Part shown: positions 52,707-61,923 of the stretch, one piece after another
Layout of the letters: each line of letters begins with the position of its first letter
Numbering within the stretch: the stretch's first letter is position 1
Assembly: GCF_003576475.1 (NCBI RefSeq)
Contig: NZ_QWGR01000004.1
Coordinates: 62,001-126,000 of the forward strand
Reading direction: 5' to 3'
DNA: 64,000 bases
DNA from: Maribellus luteus
GTDB taxonomy: Bacteria > Bacteroidota > Bacteroidia > Bacteroidales > Prolixibacteraceae
Position numbers and translations under genes: made by a program
The notes under the pieces: generated by a model
Database searches by the model: none
Seen by the model: the letters and a program-made list of their open reading frames with translations, nothing else
What the model was told of the DNA's origin: nothing

Positions 52707-53726
52707 TTATAAAAACACCGAAGATCCACGCACAATCAGGTCGGCGTTCAACACGCGGGTTTCATACGGATAGTCGCTGTTCTCGCTGGTTATTCTTCGC
52801 AAAAGCATTTCGGTAGCTACCGTCCCCATTTCGTAACCATGCTGGTCAACCGAAGTAAGCGTAGGGTCTGTAATTCCGGAAAAGCGTCCGTCAGAAAATC
52901 CAACCACCGCAATTTCGTCCGGAATCTTAAATCCCCTTTTTTGAATGGTTTGCATGGCTCCGATGGCAGTAAGATCGTTGGTGGCAAACACCCCGTCAAA
53001 TTTCTTTTTCTCGTTTAAAAGACGCATCACCGCCAGACGCGCTTTTTCAAAAGAATCGGCTTCAATAATCAATGAAGGGTCCACTTCAAGCCCCGCTTCC
53101 TCCAGTGCTTTTACATAGCCGTCTTTTCGTTGCCGGCCAATCAGCAATTTTTGAGGCCCGGCAAAATGCACGATGCGCTTTCGCCCGGTTTCAATCAGGT
53201 GGCGGGTTGCACGGTACGAAGCATCCAGGTCATCAATAATAACCTGATCGGCTTCCAGCCCGGGTACAATCCGGTCGTAAAAAACCAGCGGAATATTGTT
53301 GTCCTGCAAATTATGAAGGTGCTGAAAATCTTCGGTATGTTTTGAAACGGACACCAAGACACCATCCACGCGGCTGGCCAGCAAAGTACGGGCATTGGCA
53401 ACCTCCCGCTCGTACCGCTCGTTCGACTGACAAATAATTACGTTAAAACCCGCATCGTAGGCTACGTCCTCAATCCCGCTAATTACCGAGGAAAAAAAGT
53501 AGTGAACGATCTCCGGAATAATCACACCGATGGTATGGCTACGTCGTTGCTTCAGGCTTAGTGCCACTGCATTGGGCTGGTAATTGAGCTTTTGTGCCAG
53601 TTCATTCACTGCACGTTTGGTCTCCTCACTAATATCAGGATGATTTTTCAGCGCACGCGAAACTGTTGAAGCAGAGATATTCAATTCACGGGCTATATCT
53701 TTTATGGTAACAAGTCCGCTTTTCAT
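52707..53726 (-). CDS. LacI-family transcriptional regulator of the maltodextrin locus
   Basis: 339 residues. The HTH is TIKDIARELNISASTVSRALKNHPDISEETK (about 7-37) with the hinge YQPNAVALSLKQRRS, then a periplasmic-binding-protein-like ligand domain (HTIGVIIPEIVHYFFSSVISGIEDVA...). It is the obvious local regulator: CAAACGTTTG palindromes are on either side of it, before the transporter gene and before susC. Members respond to a sugar or sugar phosphate; maltose or a derivative is the likely effector. Bacteroides uses membrane-bound SusR for its sus locus instead; here a soluble LacI takes that place. A -7 element is 67 bp upstream. Confidence 0.9.
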   Translation of the reverse strand: MKSGLVTIKDIARELNISASTVSRALKNHPDISEETKRAVNELAQKLNYQPNAVALSLKQRRSHTIGVIIPEIVHYFFSSVISGIEDVAYDAGFNVIICQSNERYEREVANARTLLASRVDGVLVSVSKHTEDFQHLHNLQDNNIPLVFYDRIVPGLEADQVIIDDLDASYRATRHLIETGRKRIVHFAGPQKLLIGRQRKDGYVKALEEAGLEVDPSLIIEADSFEKARLAVMRLLNEKKKFDGVFATNDLTAIGAMQTIQKRGFKIPDEIAVVGFSDGRFSGITDPTLTSVDQHGYEMGTVATEMLLRRITSENSDYPYETRVLNADLIVRGSSVFL

Positions 53727-53792
53727 AATTTATACCCGACAAAAACAGGGAAAAAGCAAAATGGTTGATTCCCGGTTTTGTTGTCGTATGTA

Positions 53793-53800
53793 CAAATATA
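53793..53800 (-). promoter_or_regulatory. -7 promoter element for lacI (TATATTTG)
   Basis: TATATTTG on the minus strand, about 67 bp before the lacI ATG. No good -33 at proper distance. Confidence 0.45.
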
Positions 53801-53961
53801 CATTTTTAAACCAATCTTCTACATTTAGAAACCAGCTACCGGGTTGGCAAAGCATACGAAGGAATAAATTGACTGCAATACAGTTCCGTTTTCAAAAATT
53901 ACCTCATTAAAACCCGTTTTTTTACCCCACCAGCAACTACCTGTTTTATAACATATTTGAC

Positions 53962-53985
53962 GCAAACGACACCGCAAACGTTTGC
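53962..53985. promoter_or_regulatory. LacI-family operator with adjacent half-site before susC
   Basis: Perfect 12-bp palindrome GCAAACGTTTGC (53974-53985), preceded by a separate half-site GCAAACG (53962-53968) 5 bp away. It shares its core with 52603-52612. It lies about 170 bp upstream of susC and 240 bp upstream of lacI. Confidence 0.75.
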
Positions 53986-54156
53986 AGTAATGCGACGCTC
54001 GAAAAGCCCGGATTTTTGTTAACATTTCTTATAATTTCGTTTCAGAATTTGGTTTTGTTGGATATGGAACAAAATGTAATCGGTTGATTTTTTGCCATTT
54101 AACCAGTTAAAGATTATTTAACAAAAACGAAGAGTTATAAACTAATAGAATTAAAA

Positions 54157-57126
54157 ATGAGGATCATTCGTAAAAACCTTAAAGTTGTCTTGTTTTTGAT
54201 TGCCTTGCTAAGCTTTAGCTTTAGTTATGCGCAAGTAAAAACAATAACAGGTAAAGTTACCGACGCTCAAACCGGCGAGGCTTTACCAGGTGTGACCATT
54301 GTGGTAAAAGGTACCACCAATGGAACCATTACCAATTTTGATGGCGACTTCAATATCAACGCGGAAGAAGGACAAATTCTTTCTTTCTCATTTATTGGAT
54401 ACATTACACAAGAAGTAGTTGTAACTGCATCGGATGTAATTAATGTAAACCTGGCACAGTCAATCGAAAAGCTTGAAGAAGTAATTGTAATCGGTTACGG
54501 GCAGGTACGTAAAGAAGATGCAACCGGTTCGGTGGCAACAGTATCTTCTTCTGACTTTAACCAGGGAGCAACTAGTTCTCCGCAAGACCTGATTTTGGGA
54601 AAAGTACCGGGAGTAAACATTCAAACCGAAGGTGGAGCACCCGGTTCTGCAGCAAAAATTCGTATTCGTGGAGGCTCATCCATGTCGGCAAGTAACGATC
54701 CGCTAATCGTAATTGACGGAATGCCGATTGATAACCGCACCATTGATGGAATGAGCAATGTACTCTCTTCAATAAACCCGAATGATATCGAAACTTTTAC
54801 AATTCTAAAAGATGCATCATCAACCGCGATTTATGGTTCACGCGCGTCAAACGGGGTTATCTTAATAACGACCAAAGAAGGCGCTAAGAATCAGGAATTG
54901 AAAGTTGAAATTGAATCAAAAGTTAATATCAGCGAAATTAAAAAATACATTGACGTATTGAATGCCGACGAGTACAGAACACTTGTAAATCAAAGAGCTG
55001 CCATCAGTTCGGCTGTTAATCCTGCATTATTAGGAGATGCCAATACTAACTGGCAAGAAGAAATCTTCCAGACTGCAGTTGGACACGAACATAATCTGGG
55101 GGTTTCCGGCGCAGTAAAAAATATTCCTGTCCGTGCTTCGATAGGTTATACTGACCAATTCGGTATTCTAAGAACATCGTCGATGGAAAGAAAAACAGCA
55201 ACATTAAAAGTTAATCCGAGCTTTTTCGAAAACCATTTGAAAATAACAGCCGGTATTAAATACATGAATGTTGACAACCGCTTTGCCGATAAAGGTGCCA
55301 TTGGCAGTGCCCTGCGCTTTGACCCAACAAAACCGGTATTCAATAAAACCGGTATTTATGGAGGCTATACAACCTGGCTTACAACCGATGGTTCGAGAAA
55401 CATAAACGGAACCAGAAACCCGGTAGCCCAATTGCAACAAAAAAGTGACGTATCAGATGTAAACCGCTACATTGCTGATGCTCAAATAAATTATAAGCTA
55501 CATTTCTTCCCCGATATTACAGCCACATTAAAAGTTGGTCTCGATAAATCGGATAGCGAAGGCTCCATAAATACTGATCTGGATGCTTCGTGGGTGCGCA
55601 CAGCTTCGTCGGGTGTAGCCCGCGATTATACCCAGGAAAGAAAGAACGAATTACTGGATTTCTACCTCAACTATAAGAAAGACCTTCCCGGAATTGAAAG
55701 CCGGATAGATGCAATGGCAGGTTACGAATGGCAGCATTTCTGGTCCGCAGCATCAGCTTATGAAGTTGACAGATTTAATACTGTAATCGTAAACTCAAAA
55801 GATGAAACTGAAAACTATCTTGTTTCATTTTTTGGAAGAGCAAATTACTCGTATAAAGACAAATACTTACTTACAGGTACTTTAAGAAACGACGGTTCAT
55901 CAAGATTTCAGAAAAATAACCGTTGGGGCTGGTACCCATCAGCGGCTTTCGGATGGAGAATTATTGAAGAACCCTTTCTGAAAGAAATAAAAAGTCTTAG
56001 CAACCTAAAACTAAGGTTAGGCTACGGGATTACCGGTCAGCAGGAATTAAACAAAGGCGACTATCCGTACATGGGGATTTACCAATTAAGTGACAGCCGA
56101 ACACAATACAAGTTGGGAGACAAATATTATACGCTGATCCGTCCGAACGGATATGATGCAACTTTGCAGTGGGAAAAAACCACTACTTACAACGTTGGTA
56201 TCGACTTTGGCTTTTTTGACAACCGCATAAGCGGCTCGATTGATGCCTACAAACGCGTTACCAACGACCTTTTGAATACCATTCCTGTTCCGGCCGGAAC
56301 AAACTATACCGACCTTTTGCTGACCAATGTCGGCGACCTTCAAAATACAGGTATTGAATTTGCCATAAATGCAATCCCGGTATCTACCAACGACCTTACC
56401 TGGCAGGTTAGTTTCAACCTCACACACAACAAAAACGAGGTGACGAAACTTACCAACTACGACGACCCTAATTACAAAGGGATAGATGTGGGAAACATTA
56501 GCGGCGTTGGCGTTGGAAATACCATTCAGAAACATACTGTTGGACATCCACTTAATACCTTCTACGTGTACGAACAGGTGTACGATGCAAACGAAAAACC
56601 AATTGAAGGATTATACGTTGACCGCAATAACGACAATACCATAAATGAAGATGACAAGTATTACGCAGACTCACCTGCTCCCGATGTATTCATGGGATTT
56701 TCTTCCATGTTGAACTACAAAAACTTCGACTTTGGATTTAACGGACGGGCTGCTATTGGCGGACAAATATACAACAACGTAATAGTAGGAGCACGTTACC
56801 AGGAAATGACGGTTAACGAATACCTGACCAACCTGCCTTCTGAAATCAATAAGTCGAAATTCGAGACGGCACAACAGTACTCCGATTATTTTCTCGAAGA
56901 CGCTTCATTCTTCAGGATCGACAACGTAACCCTGGGGTATAATTTCCGTGATATAATAAAAGACACCTTTGGGTTGAACCTGAGTGCAAGACTATATGGT
57001 TCAGTACAGAATGTACTTGTAATTACCAATTACTCCGGGTTAGACCCTGAGGTTGATAATGGTATTGATAACGACATTTATCCCCGTCCGAGAATATACC
57101 TGATGGGTCTAAACATCACCTTTTAA
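54157..57126 (+). CDS. susC: SusC/RagA TonB-dependent outer-membrane transporter
   Basis: 989 residues. Signal peptide (about 1-26, FSYAQ), CarboxypepD_reg-like N-terminal extension (about 29-105, ITGKVTDAQTGEALPGVTIVVKG), TonB-box-like LEEVIVIGYG (about 108-117), plug domain with LGKVPGVNIQTEGGAPGS and DPLIVIDGMPID (about 148-195), then the 22-strand barrel ending in LMGLNITF. With the adjacent SusD it forms the lidded importer for long malto-oligosaccharides. It leads the plus-strand arm; susD follows 19 bp later. A LacI-type operator is upstream. Confidence 0.93.
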   Translation: MRIIRKNLKVVLFLIALLSFSFSYAQVKTITGKVTDAQTGEALPGVTIVVKGTTNGTITNFDGDFNINAEEGQILSFSFIGYITQEVVVTASDVINVNLAQSIEKLEEVIVIGYGQVRKEDATGSVATVSSSDFNQGATSSPQDLILGKVPGVNIQTEGGAPGSAAKIRIRGGSSMSASNDPLIVIDGMPIDNRTIDGMSNVLSSINPNDIETFTILKDASSTAIYGSRASNGVILITTKEGAKNQELKVEIESKVNISEIKKYIDVLNADEYRTLVNQRAAISSAVNPALLGDANTNWQEEIFQTAVGHEHNLGVSGAVKNIPVRASIGYTDQFGILRTSSMERKTATLKVNPSFFENHLKITAGIKYMNVDNRFADKGAIGSALRFDPTKPVFNKTGIYGGYTTWLTTDGSRNINGTRNPVAQLQQKSDVSDVNRYIADAQINYKLHFFPDITATLKVGLDKSDSEGSINTDLDASWVRTASSGVARDYTQERKNELLDFYLNYKKDLPGIESRIDAMAGYEWQHFWSAASAYEVDRFNTVIVNSKDETENYLVSFFGRANYSYKDKYLLTGTLRNDGSSRFQKNNRWGWYPSAAFGWRIIEEPFLKEIKSLSNLKLRLGYGITGQQELNKGDYPYMGIYQLSDSRTQYKLGDKYYTLIRPNGYDATLQWEKTTTYNVGIDFGFFDNRISGSIDAYKRVTNDLLNTIPVPAGTNYTDLLLTNVGDLQNTGIEFAINAIPVSTNDLTWQVSFNLTHNKNEVTKLTNYDDPNYKGIDVGNISGVGVGNTIQKHTVGHPLNTFYVYEQVYDANEKPIEGLYVDRNNDNTINEDDKYYADSPAPDVFMGFSSMLNYKNFDFGFNGRAAIGGQIYNNVIVGARYQEMTVNEYLTNLPSEINKSKFETAQQYSDYFLEDASFFRIDNVTLGYNFRDIIKDTFGLNLSARLYGSVQNVLVITNYSGLDPEVDNGIDNDIYPRPRIYLMGLNITF

Positions 57127-57145
57127 TTGCTAAACAATTATTACA

Positions 57146-58708
57146 ATGAAAACAAGAATTAAAATTTCATATACAATAATGGCGATCGTGTTCTTCATGT
57201 TCACTTTTGTCTCATGTGTTAATGATTTAGACACCCTGCCGCTCGACGAGGACCTGCTCACAGCAGACAAGCTAACCGATGATGCTTCGTATAAAGGAAT
57301 GTTGGCCAAATGTTATGCAGCACTGGTTGTTGGCGGGCAAAAAGGAGTGGATGACGATCCTGATATTAGTAGTATCAACGGTGGGTTTTCATCTTACCTC
57401 CGCCAGTTGTGGAACCACCAGGAACTGACTACCGACGAAGCAATTTGCGCATGGAATGACGGAAACCTTCGCGATTTACACGACATGGACTGGACTCCTT
57501 CCAACGAGTTTGTTAAAGCCATGTATTACCGCATTAACCTGGAAATTGCCTATTGCAACAACCTGGTTAAGCTAACCAACGGGCAAGACGAATATAAAGC
57601 GTACAACACCGAAGCACGTTTTCTCAGAGCCTTGTCATACTGGCACATGCTCGATATGTTTGGCACCGGACCGTTTGTTACCGATCAAGACCAGATAGGT
57701 TCCTTCTTCTTCCCGGAACAGGCAACTGCTCAGCAACTTTTCGACTACATTGAGTCGGAACTTACTGCAATAGAAAACGAACTGGCCGCTCCCAGAACCA
57801 ACGAATACGGACGTGCAGACAAAGCTGCTGCCTGGATGGTATTGTCGAAACTGTATTTAAATGCTGAAACGTACATTGGCACACCAAAATACACCGAGTG
57901 TATTACCTACACCAAGAAAATAATAGATGCGGGCTACAGCCTCGAAGCGAACTACCAAAACCTGTTTCTGGCTGATAACAACCTACGTACCAACGAAATT
58001 ATTTTCCCGATTGTTTGCGACGGTGAGCACACCCAAACCTGGGGAGGGATGACTTTCCTTATCCATTCGACCATTGGAGGCGATATGCCGGCTTCTGCTT
58101 CAGGTGTTGATGGTGGCTGGGGAGGAAACCGCACCACAAAAGCATTTGTAAATATTTTTGAAGACATCAGTGGCGAAACCGACAGCCGGGCTATATTCTG
58201 GACTGAAGGACAAAACTATGAGATTGCCGACATTTTCAATTTCAGAGACGGTTACGCTTCTCAGAAATTCAAAAACGTCACTTCTGCTGGGGCAGTTGGT
58301 TCCAACCTTTCTCACCCCGATACCGACTTTCCCTTATTCAGATACGCCGATGCATTATTGATGTATGCCGAGGCCGTTGTTCGTGGCGGAACAGGTGGAG
58401 ATATGGGAACTGCAGTTGGGTATATTAACGACATCAGAGAACGCGCTTATGGCGACGATTCCGGAAATATTGCACAGGCAGATTTGGACCTCGACTTTAT
58501 TTTGGATGAACGCGGACGCGAGCTTTACTGGGAATGCCACCGTCGTACCGACCTGCGACGTTTTGGAAAACTAAGTGGAGGATCTTATATATGGCCATGG
58601 AAGGGTGCTGTTGCCGAAGGAAAATCAGTGGATGCAAAATACGATTTGTTCCCGATACCTGATTCGGATATAAATGCCAATCCTAACCTGAAACAAATTA
58701 ATTATTAA
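57146..58708 (+). CDS. susD: RagB/SusD family starch-binding lipoprotein
   Basis: 520 residues. Lipoprotein signal (FMFTFVSCVNDLDT, Cys about 26). SusD hallmarks: LDTLPLDEDLLTADKL after the Cys, helical TPR-like N-part (EARFLRALSYWHMLDMFGTGPFV, about 152-174), and the C-terminal FPLFRYADALLMYAEAVVRGG and DERGRELYWECHRRTDLRRFGK (about 450-475). It is the surface lid of the SusC barrel and binds starch chains. The gene lies between susC and susE (gaps 19 and 21 bp), all in one transcript. Confidence 0.93.
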   Translation: MKTRIKISYTIMAIVFFMFTFVSCVNDLDTLPLDEDLLTADKLTDDASYKGMLAKCYAALVVGGQKGVDDDPDISSINGGFSSYLRQLWNHQELTTDEAICAWNDGNLRDLHDMDWTPSNEFVKAMYYRINLEIAYCNNLVKLTNGQDEYKAYNTEARFLRALSYWHMLDMFGTGPFVTDQDQIGSFFFPEQATAQQLFDYIESELTAIENELAAPRTNEYGRADKAAAWMVLSKLYLNAETYIGTPKYTECITYTKKIIDAGYSLEANYQNLFLADNNLRTNEIIFPIVCDGEHTQTWGGMTFLIHSTIGGDMPASASGVDGGWGGNRTTKAFVNIFEDISGETDSRAIFWTEGQNYEIADIFNFRDGYASQKFKNVTSAGAVGSNLSHPDTDFPLFRYADALLMYAEAVVRGGTGGDMGTAVGYINDIRERAYGDDSGNIAQADLDLDFILDERGRELYWECHRRTDLRRFGKLSGGSYIWPWKGAVAEGKSVDAKYDLFPIPDSDINANPNLKQINY

Positions 58709-58729
58709 CCCTGATTAATTTTATCAACG

Positions 58730-59815
58730 ATGAAAAATATTAGATATATAATCATATCGCTCCTTGCAGTATTTCTCTTTTCGTGCAACGAGGATGATAT
58801 AATACAATTAAATGATTCAGAGTATGTCCCAGTCGCCAATATTCAAGGATTTGGTACAACGCTGGAGATATCAAAAGATAGGAAAGCGGAAATGCTTACC
58901 ATATCTTATACTCCTGCCTCCTATGGCGTAGACATTGTTACAACAGACAAACTCCAGTTTTCTGCATCAAGCGATTTTTCAAACCCGGTTACTTTCAATG
59001 CTACTTCTTCCGACAATACTTTTTCATTCTCGGTGGGTGCACTTAACGAGTTACTTACAGAAACATTAGCCTTGCCAGTTGATGTAGAAGCTTCCATTTC
59101 AGCAAGAATAATCACTTATTCTGTGAACGGAGTTGATACCTTGCATTCTACTCCGGTGAATTTTACAACCACTCCTTACCTGGATATTCTTTTTGCTCCA
59201 AATACCTTCTACCTCTTTGGAGATGGCGTTGGACGTGTGGCTCAGAACAATAAACTCAAATTCCACAAAGTCCACAGCGAAGAAGATGTCTGGACTATTG
59301 TATGGATGGAAGCTACCGGAAGTTTTAAACTTTGTTCTGACGTAAACTACAAGGGCGTAATCGGAAAAATTGGAGATCCTGCAAGCGGGGAATATACATT
59401 AGGAACCGTTGACAACAGGGGGGAAGATATTCCGGTACCCGGAACAGCAGGATACTATACTGTTGGGATAAACCTGGCAACCAATAAACTCCTTATCGAA
59501 CCAACCAATGTGTACATCTGTGGCGACAATGTGGGCGGCTGGCCGACCAGCACTGTAGTTGAAGAAAACAGGTTTAAACAGGATACCGAAAACAAAACCA
59601 TGACTTTAACCAGAAGTCTGGCCGGTGGCGAACTAAGGTTACACGTAACACATCCATACATCTCAGCTTCTGACTGGTGGCATGCCGAATTCTTATTCTT
59701 CAATGGCATTATTCAATACAGAGCAGATGGAGGAGATCAGGATAGAGTAAGCGTCAACGCAGGTGAACGCACTATTACACTTGACTTTATTAATCAAACT
59801 GGTAAAATCGAATAG
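58730..59815 (+). CDS. susE: SusE-like surface starch-binding lipoprotein
   Basis: 361 residues, similar to Bacteroides SusE. Lipoprotein signal (LLAVFLFSCNEDD, Cys about 19) with acidic residues after it. An N-terminal Ig-like domain of the SusE family (about 30-155) is followed by two carbohydrate-binding modules starting FYLFGDGVGR (about 160) and VYICGDNVGGW (about 260), rich in Trp for sugar stacking. It should hold starch at the cell surface. It is followed by susF after only 2 bp. Confidence 0.88.
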   Translation: MKNIRYIIISLLAVFLFSCNEDDIIQLNDSEYVPVANIQGFGTTLEISKDRKAEMLTISYTPASYGVDIVTTDKLQFSASSDFSNPVTFNATSSDNTFSFSVGALNELLTETLALPVDVEASISARIITYSVNGVDTLHSTPVNFTTTPYLDILFAPNTFYLFGDGVGRVAQNNKLKFHKVHSEEDVWTIVWMEATGSFKLCSDVNYKGVIGKIGDPASGEYTLGTVDNRGEDIPVPGTAGYYTVGINLATNKLLIEPTNVYICGDNVGGWPTSTVVEENRFKQDTENKTMTLTRSLAGGELRLHVTHPYISASDWWHAEFLFFNGIIQYRADGGDQDRVSVNAGERTITLDFINQTGKIE

Positions 59816-59817
59816 AA

Positions 59818-61842
59818 ATGAAGAATCTAAAATATATTCTAATAGTTGTCCTGGCGGCTTTTACCCTCTCATGTGAAGAAGACTTTATGACACCACCGGT
59901 AACATCGGTGGTTGACGGCACTCCTCCGGAATGGACAAATGTGCCTTCATCCGACATGGATACCGTACTGTTCAAAAAGAACGAAAAAGAAACCCTTCTT
60001 AACCTGGCTTGGGCAGCCCCGGTATATGCCGATAAAGTGGGAGTACGCTATTTTCTGCAAATCGATTCGAAAGGGAGTAATTTTTCAAACCCGATTGAAT
60101 TCGACAGAATATCAGCAACCGAAATGAGAGTTACCATTGGCGATCTGAACACAGCCTTAATAACACGTTTTGCTCCGGTCGAAAAAGTGGAAATTGAGCT
60201 ACGGATCAGGGCAGTATCCAACGAAGACCTTGCCGACTTATATACAAGCCCATTTTCGATGAAAGTTACGCCATATCTGGACGTACCTGTTCCCGAAGCA
60301 TTGTTTATGACCGGAACGGCAACCTCGGTTGGTTTCGACAATTTACTATCAGCAGGCAAAGATGGAGATGTATTTACAAAATACCTTCAACTTACAAAAG
60401 ATGGATTCTTCCGTTTCACCGACAAAGAGAGCGATGGCTTTACCTACAACTTTGGCAAGTTTGCCAGCCTTTCTTCGAACATTGTTGCAGCAGAAGACGA
60501 AGACAGCAACTTTAAATTTACCGGAGAAACAGGGTGGTACGAAGTAAAAGCCGATTTCGCCAACAGCGAATTAACCATTGCTCCGTATATGGTTGGTGCA
60601 GTCACTTATACACACAACCCCGCTGAAGTGTTCCTCGTAGGCGATTACAATGCAGACGTACCAGCATGGAGCCCTGACAATTCGCCACAAATGACCCAAA
60701 AATCAGAAGGGCTTTACTCCATTGAAACGACTATTAAAGACGGGGCAATGTTGAAATTTGTTGGCCAGCCAAGCTGGGGCGACCTCGACTGGGGTAACCT
60801 GGGTGGCGATGGAGCCGGCGGAGTTATTGGCCCGAAAGGCAAAAATGGTAATATCACCTTCGATGGCGGAGACAAGACCTACATTATAACCCTTGATTTA
60901 AACAAAGGAACATATACGATAGAAGAAGCTGCGATATACATCGTAGGTTCAGCAACAGAGGCTGGCTGGGATATTGATAATGCAATTGAACTAAAATGGC
61001 GCTCGGGTCAAAATGCCTACATGGGATATATTCCTTTAAAAAGCGGTGATTTTAAATTCTTCCCGGTAAAAGGCAGTTGGGCAAATGGCATGGGTAGAGC
61101 TTCCGACACCGAAGATCCTGAAGGCGGTTCTTTAGGCGGCGAGAACAAGGATATTCCAAGCATAAATACCTCTTCTGATTATAAATTATACCGGATTACA
61201 GTTTGGTACGATACAGAGGCCAACTCTTATAAATATTCTGTTTTAGATGCCGAGATGATTCTTGTTGGAGATGCGACACCCGCTGGCTGGTCCATCGGAA
61301 ATGGGTACAATATGGTTTATGCCGGAGAGGGCAAATGGGTAACATACGTTGACATGAACGCATCCGGAGGCTTTAAATTCTTCTACGAAACCGAAAACTG
61401 GAACTCGGGCTACAAAGAGTTTGATGCTACGAATAAACCCGGAGAATTATCTCTTGAAGGTGGAGATCCGAATATATCAACACCTGGAGAAGGATATTAT
61501 AAGCTGACAATTGATACTTACAATATGACTTACACCAAAGAGCTCATTGCAAACAGAAAGATGTATTTGGTGGGTTCTCCCAATGGATGGGCAATAGGTG
61601 CAGGCATTGAAATGAGCTGGGATGAAGCGAACAAAGAATGGACGCTTACCACAGACCTTGCAGCAAACGATGCTTTCAAAATCTTTGCGGAATCAGGAAA
61701 CTGGGATAGTGGCTTTAAGTTCAAATACGGGATGCTTAGCTTTGAGCCCGGAGATCCGAATATATCAACTCCGGATGGTGCAGGAAATTACACCATCAAA
61801 TTTAGTCTGGCCAAAAGAACTTTGACTTTTACGAAAAACTAG
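59818..61842 (+). CDS. susF: SusF-like lipoprotein with expanded starch-binding modules
   Basis: 674 residues; Bacteroides SusF has about 485. Lipoprotein signal (VLAAFTLSCEEDF, Cys about 19). After an Ig-like N-terminal domain (about 28-155) come five similar modules, each opened by a hydrophobic G motif: LFMTGTATSVGFDN (about 160), VFLVGDYN (about 271), IYIVGSATEAGW (about 373), MILVGDATPAGW (about 479) and MYLVGSPNGW (about 581). Several share the segment GDPNISTPG. The first is more diverged. It would give extra grip on long starch chains. It ends the susCDEF transcript at a terminator. Confidence 0.85.
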   Translation: MKNLKYILIVVLAAFTLSCEEDFMTPPVTSVVDGTPPEWTNVPSSDMDTVLFKKNEKETLLNLAWAAPVYADKVGVRYFLQIDSKGSNFSNPIEFDRISATEMRVTIGDLNTALITRFAPVEKVEIELRIRAVSNEDLADLYTSPFSMKVTPYLDVPVPEALFMTGTATSVGFDNLLSAGKDGDVFTKYLQLTKDGFFRFTDKESDGFTYNFGKFASLSSNIVAAEDEDSNFKFTGETGWYEVKADFANSELTIAPYMVGAVTYTHNPAEVFLVGDYNADVPAWSPDNSPQMTQKSEGLYSIETTIKDGAMLKFVGQPSWGDLDWGNLGGDGAGGVIGPKGKNGNITFDGGDKTYIITLDLNKGTYTIEEAAIYIVGSATEAGWDIDNAIELKWRSGQNAYMGYIPLKSGDFKFFPVKGSWANGMGRASDTEDPEGGSLGGENKDIPSINTSSDYKLYRITVWYDTEANSYKYSVLDAEMILVGDATPAGWSIGNGYNMVYAGEGKWVTYVDMNASGGFKFFYETENWNSGYKEFDATNKPGELSLEGGDPNISTPGEGYYKLTIDTYNMTYTKELIANRKMYLVGSPNGWAIGAGIEMSWDEANKEWTLTTDLAANDAFKIFAESGNWDSGFKFKYGMLSFEPGDPNISTPDGAGNYTIKFSLAKRTLTFTKN

Positions 61843-61860
61843 TAGAATTTAATAGCTTCA

Positions 61861-61904
61861 AGCAGAGACCTCTTCTCTAATTCGAAGAGGTTTCTGCTTT
61901 TTTT
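61861..61904 (+). terminator. Terminator between susF and the amylase gene
   Basis: Stem AGCAGAGACCTCTT / AAGAGGTTTCTGCT (14 bp, one mismatch), 10-nt loop and a seven-T tail, 19 bp past the susF stop and about 20 bp before the next ATG. Readthrough could still supply some amylase mRNA. Confidence 0.85.
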
Positions 61905-61923
61905 ACTAAAAAACTTTAGTTGT

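Larger units (their letters stand above)
53727..54156. other. 430-bp divergent control region lacI / susC
   Basis: It has no gene. Near lacI is a -7 element (53793-53800, minus). The middle has the GCAAACGTTTGC operator and an extra GCAAACG half-site (53962-53968). Right of these are AT-rich stretches and the susC leader. I did not find a full consensus promoter for susC; ATTTTTGTT (54012-54020) is near a possible -33. Confidence 0.6.
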
